Assembly: GCA_022702045.1 (NCBI GenBank)
Contig: JAKONH010000134.1
Coordinates: 1-32,052, forward strand
Reading direction: 5' to 3'
Source: Spirosomataceae bacterium
GTDB taxonomy: Bacteria; Bacteroidota; Bacteroidia; Cytophagales; Spirosomataceae
Length of the DNA: 32,052 nt
Below the pieces are notes generated by a model. The model did not search any database and was not told the DNA's origin. It worked only from the letters and a program-made list of their open reading frames with translations. Shown one piece after another: positions 1 through 8,121 of the stretch. The translations under genes and the position numbers were made by a program. Numbering within the stretch: the first letter of the stretch is position 1; each line of letters begins with the position of its first letter.

Positions 1-3
1 AAA

Positions 4-14
4 TAACAGTGTTA
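4..14. promoter_or_regulatory. Putative TetR operator copy, downstream side
   Basis: The sequence TAACAGTGTTA lies just downstream of the tetR stop codon. It differs at one position from TAACGGTGTTA upstream of the tetR start. Short imperfect dyads of this kind are typical targets of TetR-family repressors. The next gene to the left is outside the window, so it is inferred, not seen, that this copy controls a neighbour's promoter. Confidence 0.35.
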
Positions 15-30
15 GTTATCAGGCAAAAAA

Positions 31-633
31 TTAGTGGATCAGTGATTTCACAAACCCAGACACCGCATCGTGCAACACAGCTGTACTTTGCTTGTTGGTG
101 GCGGCAGTAGAATCAATCATCTGAATCGACACCAACCCGTGCAAAATCGACCAGTAGGTTCTGAATTTCAGGTATACATTGGCATCGGCATTAGGGCCAC
201 CAGCGATCAGTTGGTTGATGGTTGTAGTAATGACCTCGCTAAACTGCCGCATCTCGACGATGTGATTTGCCGTTTCGCAGGTAGGAATACCCAGTCCAAA
301 CATGAGTTGATAGTATTCCCGGTTGTCGAACGCGAACTGCCAGTACGTCTGCGCAATACCTTCTAGCCGTTCGGCCGGTTCTTTTTCACAGAGCGCGCTT
401 TCTTTGATCTGCCCGATCAGGCGTTGAAATCCCTGCCGGGTGAATTCCAGCAGAATCGCGTCTTTACTGGCGAAGTGACTGTAAATCACTGGAACACTGT
501 ATTCGATGGCGTCGGCGATTTTTCGAATCGACAGCGAAGTCCAGCCCTCCGACAACACCTGTTCCCAGGCGGCTGTCAGAATGCTGTTTCTAACTTCTTC
601 TTTCTGTCGTTGTCGACGTTCTACCAATCCCAT
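31..633 (-). CDS. TetR/AcrR family transcriptional regulator
   Basis: This is a 200-residue protein of normal TetR-family length. The N-terminal third reads as a TetR helix-turn-helix: a basic lead (ERRQRQKEEVRNSILTAAWE), then LSIRKIADAIEYSVPVIYSHFASKDAIL, the classic recognition-helix and YxHFxSKexL pattern at about residues 34-62. The remaining 130 residues are the helical ligand and dimer domain, whose inducer cannot be read from sequence. Its usual role is a dimeric repressor that leaves DNA when it binds a small hydrophobic ligand. The ATG at 633 sits directly before the conserved basic segment, so the start is secure. No Shine-Dalgarno site is visible, which is normal in Bacteroidota. 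Similar short dyads flank the gene and suggest autoregulation. Its target may be the gene to the left, outside the window. Confidence 0.92.
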   Translation of the reverse strand: MGLVERRQRQKEEVRNSILTAAWEQVLSEGWTSLSIRKIADAIEYSVPVIYSHFASKDAILLEFTRQGFQRLIGQIKESALCEKEPAERLEGIAQTYWQFAFDNREYYQLMFGLGIPTCETANHIVEMRQFSEVITTTINQLIAGGPNADANVYLKFRTYWSILHGLVSIQMIDSTAATNKQSTAVLHDAVSGFVKSLIH

Positions 634-647
634 TGTTTATGCGTTCG

Positions 648-675
648 CTTTTATAACGGTGTTAACTTTTATAAC
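648..675. promoter_or_regulatory. tetR upstream operator region
   Basis: Fifteen bases upstream of the tetR ATG, two direct copies of CTTTTATAAC (648-657 and 666-675) flank and overlap the short dyad TAACGGTGTTA (654-664). The 18-bp spacing of the direct repeats and the dyad matching the copy at 4-14 make this a plausible autoregulatory site. That is inference from pattern only. Confidence 0.4.
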
Positions 676-763
676 TACGATCTAGTTCCGTACGTAAAAG
701 GATTGATATTTAATACACTATATGCCAACGAGTTAATTCACAAAGAAAATAATTACAAACAGA

Positions 764-806
764 CAACTCCCCGGCTAACAGACAGGCGCTGTTAGCCGGG
801 GAGTTG
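764..806 (-). terminator. Intrinsic terminator of rnpB
   Basis: A perfect 18-bp inverted repeat (764-781 with 789-806, stem core CCCCGGCTAACAG) encloses a 7-base loop immediately 3' of the RNase P RNA on the minus strand. It is followed there by the moderately T-rich tract TCTGTTTGT. On the plus strand it is followed by AAAA, so it would work best for minus-strand transcription. Confidence 0.8.
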
Positions 807-817
807 AAAAACCAATG

Positions 818-1285
818 CAATACGAATCTATAAGCCGGGTTCTGTCGACCAGCCGCAAAGCCAGCCGTCTTATCATTTATCTGGGATGATAGTCACCTAC
901 CACCTCGTTCGACCTACCCGCGTCGGTTTTCACCCGGCCGAAACCGGGCTGCTGGCGACGAGCAGCCGCGCGTCCGACGCTTATTTGGTCTTTCAGCCCA
1001 TAAGGGTTACCGTGCCCCGTCGGTCACCCGCCGGGCGGTGGGCTCTTACCCCACCGGTTCGCCCTTACCAGTGGTTGACTGCCTGAGTGATAGAATGCTC
1101 TAAATAAGTTTATTCAATCATTCTATCACTCAGGCAGTCAACCACTGGCGGTATATTTTCTGTTGCCCTGTCTGTCAGCCGACCGTCGCCAGTCGGCTGC
1201 CTTCCCGTTAGGAAGTATGGCGCTCTGCGCTGCCCGGACTTTCCTCACCTGCCCGAAGGCCGGCGCGATAAGACAACTCGTATTG
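818..1285 (-). ncRNA. rnpB: RNase P RNA, bacterial class A
   Basis: This is the catalytic RNA that trims 5' leaders from pre-tRNAs. Read on the minus strand, the conserved blocks appear in order: GAGGAAAGTCCGGGC, then ACAGAAAATATACCGCC, GGTAAGGG...GGTAAGAGCCCACCG, GGGCACGGTAACCC, a GGGTAGG segment, and the 3' block GACAGAACCCGGCTTA. The ends are set by the P1 helix: CAATACGA at the 5' end pairs with TCGTATTG at the 3' end (plus 818-825 and 1278-1285). At 468 nt it is longer than a typical 350-400 nt class A RNA. Most of the excess is a 30-bp perfect hairpin at the P12 position (1068-1148). A TAnnTTTG promoter element lies just upstream and a strong terminator hairpin just downstream. The track ORFs at 886-1086 and 1163-1399 are chance frames across this RNA. 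Confidence 0.96.
1068..1148 (-). repeat. Perfect 30-bp hairpin in the RNase P RNA P12 position
   Basis: Arms 1068-1097 and 1119-1148 are exact reverse complements over 30 bp. The 21-base AT-rich loop itself contains a further short dyad (AATAA/TTATT). It sits between the conserved ACAGAAA...ACCGCC block and the GGTAAGGG block, which is where the variable P12 stem of bacterial RNase P RNA lies. Confidence 0.85.
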
Positions 1286-1297
1286 TACTGGTGGGGG

Positions 1298-1305
1298 CAA
1301 AGGTA
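1298..1305 (-). promoter_or_regulatory. rnpB promoter -7 element
   Basis: On the minus strand this reads TACCTTTG, a full match to the Bacteroidota sigma-factor -7 consensus TAnnTTTG. Transcription would start about 6-7 bases later, near 1291, which agrees with the 5' end of RNase P RNA set independently by its P1 helix. I do not see a clear -33 TTG at ideal spacing. Confidence 0.65.
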
Positions 1306-1447
1306 CGCCTTTCGACGCGGATACGACCGAAAAAGTCCTAAATATCAGTTTGTCACTAAACCGTTGGCTCAGGATTGGCGATTAATAATAATGCCTTGAC
1401 AGACCGAAGCGCAAATCCGCGTAATCTTCCGACAATTTTCATTCCCT

Positions 1448-2488
1448 ATGGCACTTACCAATTATCACCTGTTTGTAGGCCGCTACGATCGCGGTCTGAT
1501 GGCTCCCGACGCTAATCACTTTGAAATCAAACTCGACACGGGGGGCGACTTCTTCCGGGTGGCCGTCAACGTTCGGTCGCAGGATGGGTCGATGCTGCTG
1601 ACGTACGTCAACGACGACTACCAGCACGAACTCTGTAACCGCCTGCTGACCGCTTTTCCCGACAACGGCACGTACGCTGTCAACGACCCCGACAAACGCC
1701 GTCAGTTCGGGCTTGACTTTCTCCGGCGCAATATGATCGGTGATTTCGGTCGGATGATTCCGCTGCCCAACAACGCCCCCGGTCTCGACAACGACCTAGA
1801 GGAAAAGCTGACGCGGGCGCTGGACAAGTCGAAAGCAGATCCCAACGCCCGCATTTTCGTGTTCGGCGAACGGTGGCCCGGTACGACCAGCAAAGACAGG
1901 TACTTCCCCGAAATAAAGGATCAGGGTATCCACGATATTCATATGAATCAGGGGAACCCGCCGGGGAAATTCGAGAAGGACAACGGTGTTTTTCAGGACG
2001 GTGGCCTGCTGATATATTATCCGGCGCTGGGGCGCTGGACGGCGATTCTGCTGGCTTTCCAAACGCAGTTCAACACGCTCAACCCACCTACGTTGCACAC
2101 CGACGATCAGACAGGCAATCGTATCCCCGGCACCAGCCCCATCGACAATACACCCGTCGACGGGGAAGTCGTTATCGCAGCGGCTCTGGTCAACCCCCGA
2201 GGTACCGAAGCGGGCAACGAGAAAGTAATCCTGCTCAACACGACTGATTCGCCGGTGTTACTCAACGGCTGGAAGCTGGTCGATCGGCAGCAACAGGCGT
2301 TCACCATCGGCAATGTGACGGTTCCGGCTGCGGGCACGGTTGACCTGCATATCCCGGCCAACAGTTCGTTTCAGCTCTCAAATAACGGCGGAACAATTAC
2401 GCTGTTGAATGGCGCGGGTCTGAAAACCAGTGGTGTCCGTTACACCAAACAACAGGCTAGCCTGGAAGGACGGCTGGTTCGGTTTTAA
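1448..2488 (+). CDS. DUF2278 (YukJ-like) protein with C-terminal lamin-tail domain
   Basis: This is a 346-residue protein with no signal peptide or membrane segment. Residues 1-220 look like a DUF2278/YukJ domain: the opening YHLFVGRYDRGLMAPDANHFEIKL, the central FGLDFLRRNMI and the GIHDIHMNQGNP segment are typical. From about residue 238 (VIAAALVNPRGTEAGNEKVILLN) to the end it reads as a lamin-tail (LTD) beta-sandwich, including the hallmark LNGWKLVDRQQQAF. The biochemical function of DUF2278 is not known. LTD domains are thought to support binding or assembly outside eukaryotes. It stands alone on the plus strand between rnpB and a convergent lipoprotein gene. The ATG is the only plausible start. 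The family call is from remembered motif patterns; the function is open. Confidence 0.8.
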   Translation: MALTNYHLFVGRYDRGLMAPDANHFEIKLDTGGDFFRVAVNVRSQDGSMLLTYVNDDYQHELCNRLLTAFPDNGTYAVNDPDKRRQFGLDFLRRNMIGDFGRMIPLPNNAPGLDNDLEEKLTRALDKSKADPNARIFVFGERWPGTTSKDRYFPEIKDQGIHDIHMNQGNPPGKFEKDNGVFQDGGLLIYYPALGRWTAILLAFQTQFNTLNPPTLHTDDQTGNRIPGTSPIDNTPVDGEVVIAAALVNPRGTEAGNEKVILLNTTDSPVLLNGWKLVDRQQQAFTIGNVTVPAAGTVDLHIPANSSFQLSNNGGTITLLNGAGLKTSGVRYTKQQASLEGRLVRF

Positions 2489-2491
2489 GTC

Positions 2492-2630
2492 GGTTTATGG
2501 TTTACAGTATTCAGTTTACGGTGTAGTAATGTCAGGACTGGTTGTGTGTCAGACAGCCAGCGCTCAGTACAAAAAGCACACTGTCTTCGACAGCATCCTC
2601 CCGTAAACTGAATACTGTAAACCGTAAACC
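2492..2630. repeat. Intergenic inverted repeat of the GTTTACAG/CAGTTTACGG type
   Basis: Thirty-base arms (2492-2521 and 2601-2630) are complementary at 29 of 30 positions, and the single mismatch can form a G-U pair. They enclose 79 bases. The repeat fills the whole gap between two convergent genes, ending exactly at the stop codon of the minus-strand gene. Related arms containing CAGTTTACGG recur near 9.15 and 12.6-12.7 kb. It probably also acts as a bidirectional terminator. Confidence 0.75.
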
Positions 2631-4061
2631 CTACTGCAACCCGTCTACCTTCACATCGATTCGGCCAGTGGCGTTGACAACGGCCAACATACCGGTCGAC
2701 GTCAGGTATACCTGATCGGGCTGAATATGATCGATATGACCGTTGATTACTACCCCTTTGGCAAGCGCATTATTATGGAGCCGAGCCTGCAACTGTTTCT
2801 GAACATCCGTGATCTGCGATCCTACGGGAAAGGTCAGCTGCTCCTGAAGAGTTTTGGCGAATGTACCTTGCAACAACCAGCTCGCCGACCGTTGCAAGAT
2901 ATTCCGCGTATCGAGGTCGTAAGCCAGATTCTGCAGCGAAATCGTTTGTGTCTTCGGGTCGTAATACGGTCGACCGCGCAGATAGATGTCGCCCCTGATT
3001 GTACCGGATAAGCCAGCTTTGATAATCAGATTTTCGTTTTGACCATACAGGTCGATACTGGTGAGCGTGATGGAATATCCCCCCGAGAGTGGAAATGTTT
3101 TTCCCACGAAATTTTCCGCAGCCAGCCGGGCCGCTTCGGGGTAACTAACTTCGCTAAGCAGGCCAATCCGGAAGTCGTCTTTTACCTGCGTTACCACCGT
3201 CAGATCGGGTAGCGACACGGCTGGGCGTACTTCGGGTTTAGTTCCCGTGGTCGTCAGCGTAAAGCCTTCGATACCAATTGTGGAGCGAATCACACTACCA
3301 TCGAAGCGCAGGGGCGTTATCAGCACGCGCTTCGGCACAACCTGCAGATAGGTACGGTAGGCTTCCGAAATCAGGTACGGTTCGCGCAGCAGATTCCACG
3401 CCCGTAGCACCGGTGTTTTGAGATCGACGTTCTTGCGTATTTGCTGATCGATCGCCTGCGTAATCGTCCCCAGGTTCTTGTCAATCATACGACTGACCAG
3501 ATTGGTGATCGGAATGTTCAGGCCGATGACGCTAATGGTCGGGCGACGCACCCACCCGTAGCCATCGGGTTGCGTCTGGGTGTGTACCGACCAGTCAGAA
3601 TCGAGGTCGAACTTACTCTTGAACCGCAGGTCCAGTTCAAACTCGGTTTCCTTATATTGGGTAAAACCCAGCACCGACACACCCGCCCGCACCCAGATTC
3701 GCAGCGGTACAACAAACTGAAAAAGACTATCCTGCGCCGACACGAGAATCGTTCCGCGTTTCCACACCTTCGTCAGAAACTTGTCGCCGTTGTTGTCGTT
3801 CGGATCGTTGTCTTCATAGATCAACCCGTTGACCTGCGCGTTAATCTGACGCTGCACATCGTTGATCGAAATTGATACAGGTACGTGAACGGTGGATAGA
3901 TGACGCTCGCTGCGGATGTCCATTTCGGTGAATTTATACGCTTCTTTAGGAGCTTTGGGGTCCAGTTTGTTTACAGACTGGCAACTTGCCAGCCCGAGCA
4001 GCAGCCACAGACTGAGTATCCCAGCCTGGCCCCTACTTAAGGCTAACCTTCGTAGCGCCAT
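2631..4061 (-). CDS. DUF4403 family lipoprotein
   Basis: From the ATG at 4061 this encodes 476 residues. The N-terminus is a lipoprotein signal peptide ending in the lipobox LASC (Cys27), so the protein is probably lipid-anchored in the envelope. The rest is a long beta-rich sequence with the DUF4403 pattern: paired halves, VSISINDVQRQINAQVNGLIYED near the start, GLNIPITNLVSRMIDKNL in the middle, and a second half ending GHIDHIQPDQVYLTSTGMLAVVNATGRIDVKVDG. The paired pattern resembles tubular lipid-binding folds, but the function of DUF4403 is not established. The track ORF begins 30 codons earlier, inside the Smr gene. I chose the ATG directly before the signal peptide, which leaves a 29-bp overlap with the upstream gene and suggests translational coupling. 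Confidence 0.85.
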   Translation of the reverse strand: MALRRLALSRGQAGILSLWLLLGLASCQSVNKLDPKAPKEAYKFTEMDIRSERHLSTVHVPVSISINDVQRQINAQVNGLIYEDNDPNDNNGDKFLTKVWKRGTILVSAQDSLFQFVVPLRIWVRAGVSVLGFTQYKETEFELDLRFKSKFDLDSDWSVHTQTQPDGYGWVRRPTISVIGLNIPITNLVSRMIDKNLGTITQAIDQQIRKNVDLKTPVLRAWNLLREPYLISEAYRTYLQVVPKRVLITPLRFDGSVIRSTIGIEGFTLTTTGTKPEVRPAVSLPDLTVVTQVKDDFRIGLLSEVSYPEAARLAAENFVGKTFPLSGGYSITLTSIDLYGQNENLIIKAGLSGTIRGDIYLRGRPYYDPKTQTISLQNLAYDLDTRNILQRSASWLLQGTFAKTLQEQLTFPVGSQITDVQKQLQARLHNNALAKGVVINGHIDHIQPDQVYLTSTGMLAVVNATGRIDVKVDGLQ

Positions 4062-5055
4062 AACCAAATTTCTGTTTCTGGGCATCTTCGAAAAACCGGA
4101 CGTGTGCATGTTGACCCAGCCGCTTGTGCAGCTCGGTTCGCAATGCACCACTACCGACGCCGTGAATAAACGTGATTTCGCTCATACTACTGGCAACTGC
4201 GTTTTCGAGTGCTTTCTCAAAAGTATCCAGTTGCAACTTTAATAGGTCGGCGGGGCCACGGCTTCCCGTACCTTTCGGCAACAGCGCTTCTGTATGCAGA
4301 TCAACCACCGACGACGGCCGATCAACCGCAATAACATCGGGATCGTTCTTTGGCTTAAGCATCTCCGCTTTCAACTCGTCAGGACGAATCGTATGCGGCC
4401 GGGGGCGGTTGCTTGACGGGGTCGCAGGTTGTGCCGGCTCTGTTCCTTCAGCATCGAGTTGGGCGATAAAACCGGGCTGGTTTAGCACGGGCACGGTAGT
4501 TTTGTTCTTGAAAAACGTCGCAGCCCGTGCTTTGAATCGTTTCACCAGCGGAGCCCGCAACGTCGATTTACCCGCGCGGAACCACAGCCCCTGCACCACG
4601 AACGTCGGCCAGTTTTCAAACGTCGCATGTGTGTAGAGGTCATTCATTTTCTGGTGCGACCGCGCTTTGAGCATGCCAGCAAACAGGCCCCGAAACTGAA
4701 CACCGCCCGTGGGTGCGGCCGACTCTTCGCCCAGTGCGTACGGAAAATCCCAGTCGGTATTATTGACCAGATACAGCGAATATTCCCGATCGTTGACCGC
4801 GACAAACGCCAGGTAGATACCTTGGTTGGCCAGAATCGCCGGGGCCGACGGAGCCGTTGGTTTCTGCGGCTCAAATGTCGACTTGCGGAGCAGCTTCTCC
4901 GCTTCCAGTGGTGAGACGGGCACTAATTCCGAACGCATCACCGGAATTCGAAAGCCGTCTTCGATTTCAATCTCTACCATGTTGCCCGGCAGAAACCGCG
5001 ACACAATACCCTCTCCTTTTGCCCGTAACAACCGGACTTTATCACCAATATTCAT
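4033..5055 (-). CDS. DUF2027/Smr domain protein
   Basis: This encodes 340 residues from the ATG at 5055. The start NIGDKVRLLRAKGEGIVSRF opens the DUF2027 region, a small KOW-like beta module followed by a beta-sandwich, as seen in Bacteroidota proteins. The last 85 residues form an Smr domain: the DLHTEALLP motif (Smr DLHG-like), then the ITFIHGVGSGALRTELHKRL loop, which carries the HGxGxG signature. Smr domains in other proteins nick or bind branched nucleic acid or RNA. Here the target is unknown. The middle (about residues 190-250) is basic and proline-rich. The track ORF starts 30 codons earlier inside an intergenic repeat, so that start is rejected. It is co-transcribed with the overlapping DUF4403 lipoprotein gene. 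Confidence 0.87.
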   Translation of the reverse strand: MNIGDKVRLLRAKGEGIVSRFLPGNMVEIEIEDGFRIPVMRSELVPVSPLEAEKLLRKSTFEPQKPTAPSAPAILANQGIYLAFVAVNDREYSLYLVNNTDWDFPYALGEESAAPTGGVQFRGLFAGMLKARSHQKMNDLYTHATFENWPTFVVQGLWFRAGKSTLRAPLVKRFKARAATFFKNKTTVPVLNQPGFIAQLDAEGTEPAQPATPSSNRPRPHTIRPDELKAEMLKPKNDPDVIAVDRPSSVVDLHTEALLPKGTGSRGPADLLKLQLDTFEKALENAVASSMSEITFIHGVGSGALRTELHKRLGQHAHVRFFEDAQKQKFGYGATKVSLK

Positions 5056-5072
5056 GTCAGTTAACGGTTTTC

Positions 5073-5144
5073 TGTGTGTAGAGACGCGATCGCACCGGCG
5101 GCCATGCGGTGGTCGCCACCGGTGCGGTCGCGTCTCTACACACA
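5073..5144. repeat. REP-like inverted repeat with GGTGGTCGCC core
   Basis: Arms of about 29 bases (5073-5101 and 5116-5144) begin TGTGTGTAGAGACGCG and match with only a few pyrimidine transitions. The loop is the core CATGCGGTGGTCGCC-type sequence shared with copies at 13.65, 19.3 and 24.1 kb. It lies between divergently transcribed genes, so termination is not its obvious role here. Confidence 0.75.
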
Positions 5145-5223
5145 ACCAAAAAATGCACCGAACGTTCCGGGTTTTCGTTATGACTATGCGGCTGCTATAT
5201 TCCGCCCTTTCTCCTTTTGCATC

Positions 5224-5646
5224 ATGTGGATTGTTTTTGCCCTGCTGGCGGCTTTAGCCTCGGCCATCGTTGTAACGCTGACCAAAGCCGGGGTCAAAAA
5301 CGTCGACTCGAACCTGGCCTTTGCCGTACAGGCAGTTATGATTCTACTGGTCTCGTGGAGCGTTATTCTTGGGCAGGGCAAACTTCCGGACTTTAGTACG
5401 ATTGACCGGCGCAGCTGGATCTTTCTGATCGTTGCGGGTGTCATTACCTGTTTGTCGTCGCTGCTGTCGTTTCGCGCGCTCAAACTGGGTAATGCCTCCC
5501 AGGTATCGCCCTTGACAAACCTGACGCTGGTTTTTTCGATCATTCTGGCGGGGGTATTCCTGAAAGAGAAACTTAACTGGCAGGTGCTCACCGGCGCAGC
5601 CATCATGGTCGTCGGCGCCATCATCATCGCCACTGCCCGCGAGTAA
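5224..5646 (+). CDS. Half-size EamA/DMT family transporter
   Basis: This 140-residue membrane protein begins at the ATG at 5224 (MWIVFALLAALASAIVVTLTKAG). The track's longer ORF would start inside a repeat and is not credible. Four to five hydrophobic helices are visible. The pattern fits a single EamA repeat: FALLAAL...LTKAGVKNVDSNLA at the start, RALKLGNASQVSPLTNLTLVFSIILAGVFLKEKL in the second half, then a last helix TGAAIMVVGAIIIA. Full DMT transporters have two such repeats, so this one would need to dimerise, as small multidrug-type transporters do. The substrate cannot be read from sequence. The neighbours give no clear functional link. Confidence 0.85.
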   Translation: MWIVFALLAALASAIVVTLTKAGVKNVDSNLAFAVQAVMILLVSWSVILGQGKLPDFSTIDRRSWIFLIVAGVITCLSSLLSFRALKLGNASQVSPLTNLTLVFSIILAGVFLKEKLNWQVLTGAAIMVVGAIIIATARE

Positions 5647-5648
5647 TA

Positions 5649-5733
5649 GCACGCAGATAACACGGATACGGCTGATTTTCGCAGATAACCAAAAAATCTC
5701 CGGTGATCCGCATCATCAACGTCATCCGCGTGC
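5649..5733. repeat. Imperfect intergenic inverted repeat
   Basis: The outer arms GCACGCAGATAAC (5649-5661) and GTCATCCGCGTGC (5721-5733) pair at 11 of 13 positions. Between them GAT-rich units alternate (CACGGATACGGCTGAT). It follows the EamA stop codon within a few bases and precedes the helicase gene, so it could terminate the former. Confidence 0.45.
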
Positions 5734-5796
5734 CATTAACAGGAACTGGTATAGTAATGTAAACCGTTATCCTTGTCTACTCCAGACGCTTGCCAC

Positions 5797-7911
5797 ATGC
5801 CTGCCGCCGTAAACGAAAAGCTCGACCTCGCCTACAACTTCGTCATGCACACTAGCCGAAACGTCTTTCTGACGGGTAAGGCCGGTACCGGAAAGACGAC
5901 GTTTCTACGGGAGATACGGCAGTCGATCGCCAAGCGTATGGTCGTTGTAGCTCCGACGGGCGTAGCGGCCATCAACGCCGGGGGCGTGACGATACACTCG
6001 TTGTTTCAGTTACCATTCGGACCGCTCGTACCGGGTAGCACCGTTCGCGAAAACAACATCAACCGCGAGAAAATCAAGATTTTCCGCACCCTCGACCTGC
6101 TGGTAATCGATGAGATCAGTATGGTACGGGCCGATGTGCTCGATGGCATTGATGAAGTGCTGCGCCGGTACCGTCATCGACCAGAACCGTTCGGCGGGGT
6201 ACAACTACTACTCATCGGCGATATGCAGCAGTTGCCGCCCGTTATCCGCGATGAAGACTGGCAGTTGTTAAGTCCGTATTACGAGACGGGCTATTTTTTC
6301 GGAAGCCGCGCCCTGCAACAGACGCCCTATGTTTCGATCGAGCTGACGCACATCTACCGGCAGGCCGACCAACGGTTTATCGATATGCTGAATGGCATCC
6401 GTGAAAAGACGATCACACGCGATCAGCTGGCGGATTTGAATCAGCGTTACGTTCCCGACTTTGCGCCCGACGAACGCGACGGCTACATCACGCTGTCGAC
6501 GCACAATCAGCGGGCGCAGCAGATCAACAGCGAAAAGCTAAAGGCGCTCAAGGGCAAGCTACGCTCGTTCGAAGCCGAGATCGACAAGGAATTTCCCGCC
6601 CACGCCTTCCCCACCGACGCCGATCTGGACCTGAAAATTGGCGCACAGGTCATGTTCATCAAAAATGACATTTCACGCGACAAGCTATATTACAACGGCA
6701 AGATCGGGCGCGTTACCGACATCGATGACGACCGTATTTATGTCGAATGCCAGGGTGATAGCGAGCCACTGACTGTCGAGCGGGTTTCTTGGGAGAACGT
6801 CCGCTACGCCCTCGACCCCACCACAAAGGAGATTACCAGTGAGGTTATCGGCACCTTTACACAGTATCCGCTGAAACTGGCCTGGGCCATCACGATTCAC
6901 AAAAGTCAGGGGCTAACTTTCGAGCGAGCGATCATTGACGCGTCGTCAGCGTTTGCGCATGGGCAGGTATATGTGGCGTTGAGCCGGTGCAAGACGCTGG
7001 ATGGTCTGGTATTGCGGGCCGAAATTCCGATGCACAGCATCAAGAGCGAGCAACGCCTGGACAACTTTCACGAACAGCTACAGCAACAGACCCCCACCGA
7101 GCAGCACCTGACCGACGCCAAGCGATCGTATCAGGAACAGTTACTCGAAGAGCTGTTTTCATTCGAAACGGCACATTCGCTACTGCATCGATCACGCAGA
7201 GTGATCCACGATCATAGTGGCGCTTTTTCGGGCAACCTGATGCTACTCCTGCTACAACTAACCGAACTGCTGACCGATAAAGGCCGCATCGTTGCCCGGC
7301 GATTCATCCGACAATTGCCCAGTTATCTCTCGTCCGATGTACTGCCCGAGGATAACGAACCACTGCGTGAGCGACTCCAGAAAGCAGGGGGCTATTTTCA
7401 CACGCTGCTCACCGACGAAGCCCTGCCTCTGCTCTACCGCTTCGATACGGCGACCGACAACAAGCAAGCTCGCGACAGCCTATTTGAAAACCTCGATGAG
7501 CTAGAGAAAGAACTGGTTAGTAAGCAGCACGGCTTCGACACACTTCGATCTACGTTCGACGCAACGGCTTATCAACAGGCCCGGCACAAGGTCGAACTTG
7601 ATTTTGTACCGAGTCGAAAGAAAAACGAACCTGCCGAAAAGGAAGGCGGTGCTGGGAAGGGCGGTTTGTACAGTGCCTTGATGAAGTGGCGCAACGAGCT
7701 GGCGGGTGAACATGGCACGACAGGCTTTATGGTACTTCCCCACAAAACCGTCGCCGAGCTAGCCAGTCAGCGCCCGTCGACGATGGATGAGCTGATGGCG
7801 ATCAAAGGCTTCGGAAAAACCCGCGCCCGCCAGATCGGTGCCGACGTGCTGCGCATCATCGAACTGCACAGCGGCAAACCGGCGAAAGGTTCACGCAAGA
7901 AAGCGGTGTAG
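5797..7911 (+). CDS. PIF1-like SF1B DNA helicase with C-terminal HRDC domain
   Basis: This encodes 704 residues from the ATG at 5797. The track start is a TTG eight codons earlier; the ATG sits directly before the conserved NEKLDLAYNFV lead. Walker A is GKAGTGKTT (residues 27-35). Walker B is LLVIDEISM, followed by IGDMQQLPPV and the helicase C-terminal ITIHKSQGLTFERAIID...VYVALSRC. These identify a PIF1/RRM3-type 5'-to-3' helicase (UvrD_C_2 fold). The last ~85 residues (SALMKWRNELAGEHGT...LMAIKGFGKTRARQIG) form an HRDC nucleic-acid-binding domain, as in RecQ. The region between, about residues 430-600, is helical and charged. The expected role is unwinding of DNA or DNA-RNA hybrids during replication or repair. 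This helicase-HRDC architecture is common in Bacteroidota. Confidence 0.92.
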   Translation: MPAAVNEKLDLAYNFVMHTSRNVFLTGKAGTGKTTFLREIRQSIAKRMVVVAPTGVAAINAGGVTIHSLFQLPFGPLVPGSTVRENNINREKIKIFRTLDLLVIDEISMVRADVLDGIDEVLRRYRHRPEPFGGVQLLLIGDMQQLPPVIRDEDWQLLSPYYETGYFFGSRALQQTPYVSIELTHIYRQADQRFIDMLNGIREKTITRDQLADLNQRYVPDFAPDERDGYITLSTHNQRAQQINSEKLKALKGKLRSFEAEIDKEFPAHAFPTDADLDLKIGAQVMFIKNDISRDKLYYNGKIGRVTDIDDDRIYVECQGDSEPLTVERVSWENVRYALDPTTKEITSEVIGTFTQYPLKLAWAITIHKSQGLTFERAIIDASSAFAHGQVYVALSRCKTLDGLVLRAEIPMHSIKSEQRLDNFHEQLQQQTPTEQHLTDAKRSYQEQLLEELFSFETAHSLLHRSRRVIHDHSGAFSGNLMLLLLQLTELLTDKGRIVARRFIRQLPSYLSSDVLPEDNEPLRERLQKAGGYFHTLLTDEALPLLYRFDTATDNKQARDSLFENLDELEKELVSKQHGFDTLRSTFDATAYQQARHKVELDFVPSRKKNEPAEKEGGAGKGGLYSALMKWRNELAGEHGTTGFMVLPHKTVAELASQRPSTMDELMAIKGFGKTRARQIGADVLRIIELHSGKPAKGSRKKAV

Positions 7912-8112
7912 CCCAGCGCGTCTAAGTAGCTTGGAACCGCGCCGGCGGACCGGTCCACGTCCGGGTGGTTGCAATCGCGACCAACAAAGCGACCATTCTA
8001 CAAAATCGACCTGACAACATCTGTGCTGGGTAACCGTCAGGCTTGGCTGTTTGATCAGGGTCGTTTTATTAGTCGCTGTCGCGCCCATCAGACGTCCACA
8101 TCTGGGCTACAC
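7906..8112. repeat. Structured intergenic element, copy 1
   Basis: A 207-bp element is bounded by exact 11-bp inverted termini GTGTAGCCCAG and CTGGGCTACAC. The helicase stop codon TAG (7909-7911) lies inside the left terminus. Inside are GTAGCTTGGA, CGCCGGCGGACCGGTCC, GTCCGGGTGG and GGTAACCGTCAGGCT. Several of these recur in the same order in the element at 17025-17291. No credible ORF is present. It separates convergent genes and may terminate both. Confidence 0.6.
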
Positions 8113-8121
8113 CAGTATAGG

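Noticed and set aside
886-1399. Plus-strand ORFs of 66 and 78 aa (886-1086 and 1163-1399)
   Set aside because: The first lies wholly inside the RNase P RNA gene and the second runs out of it across the rnpB promoter; neither resembles a protein family.
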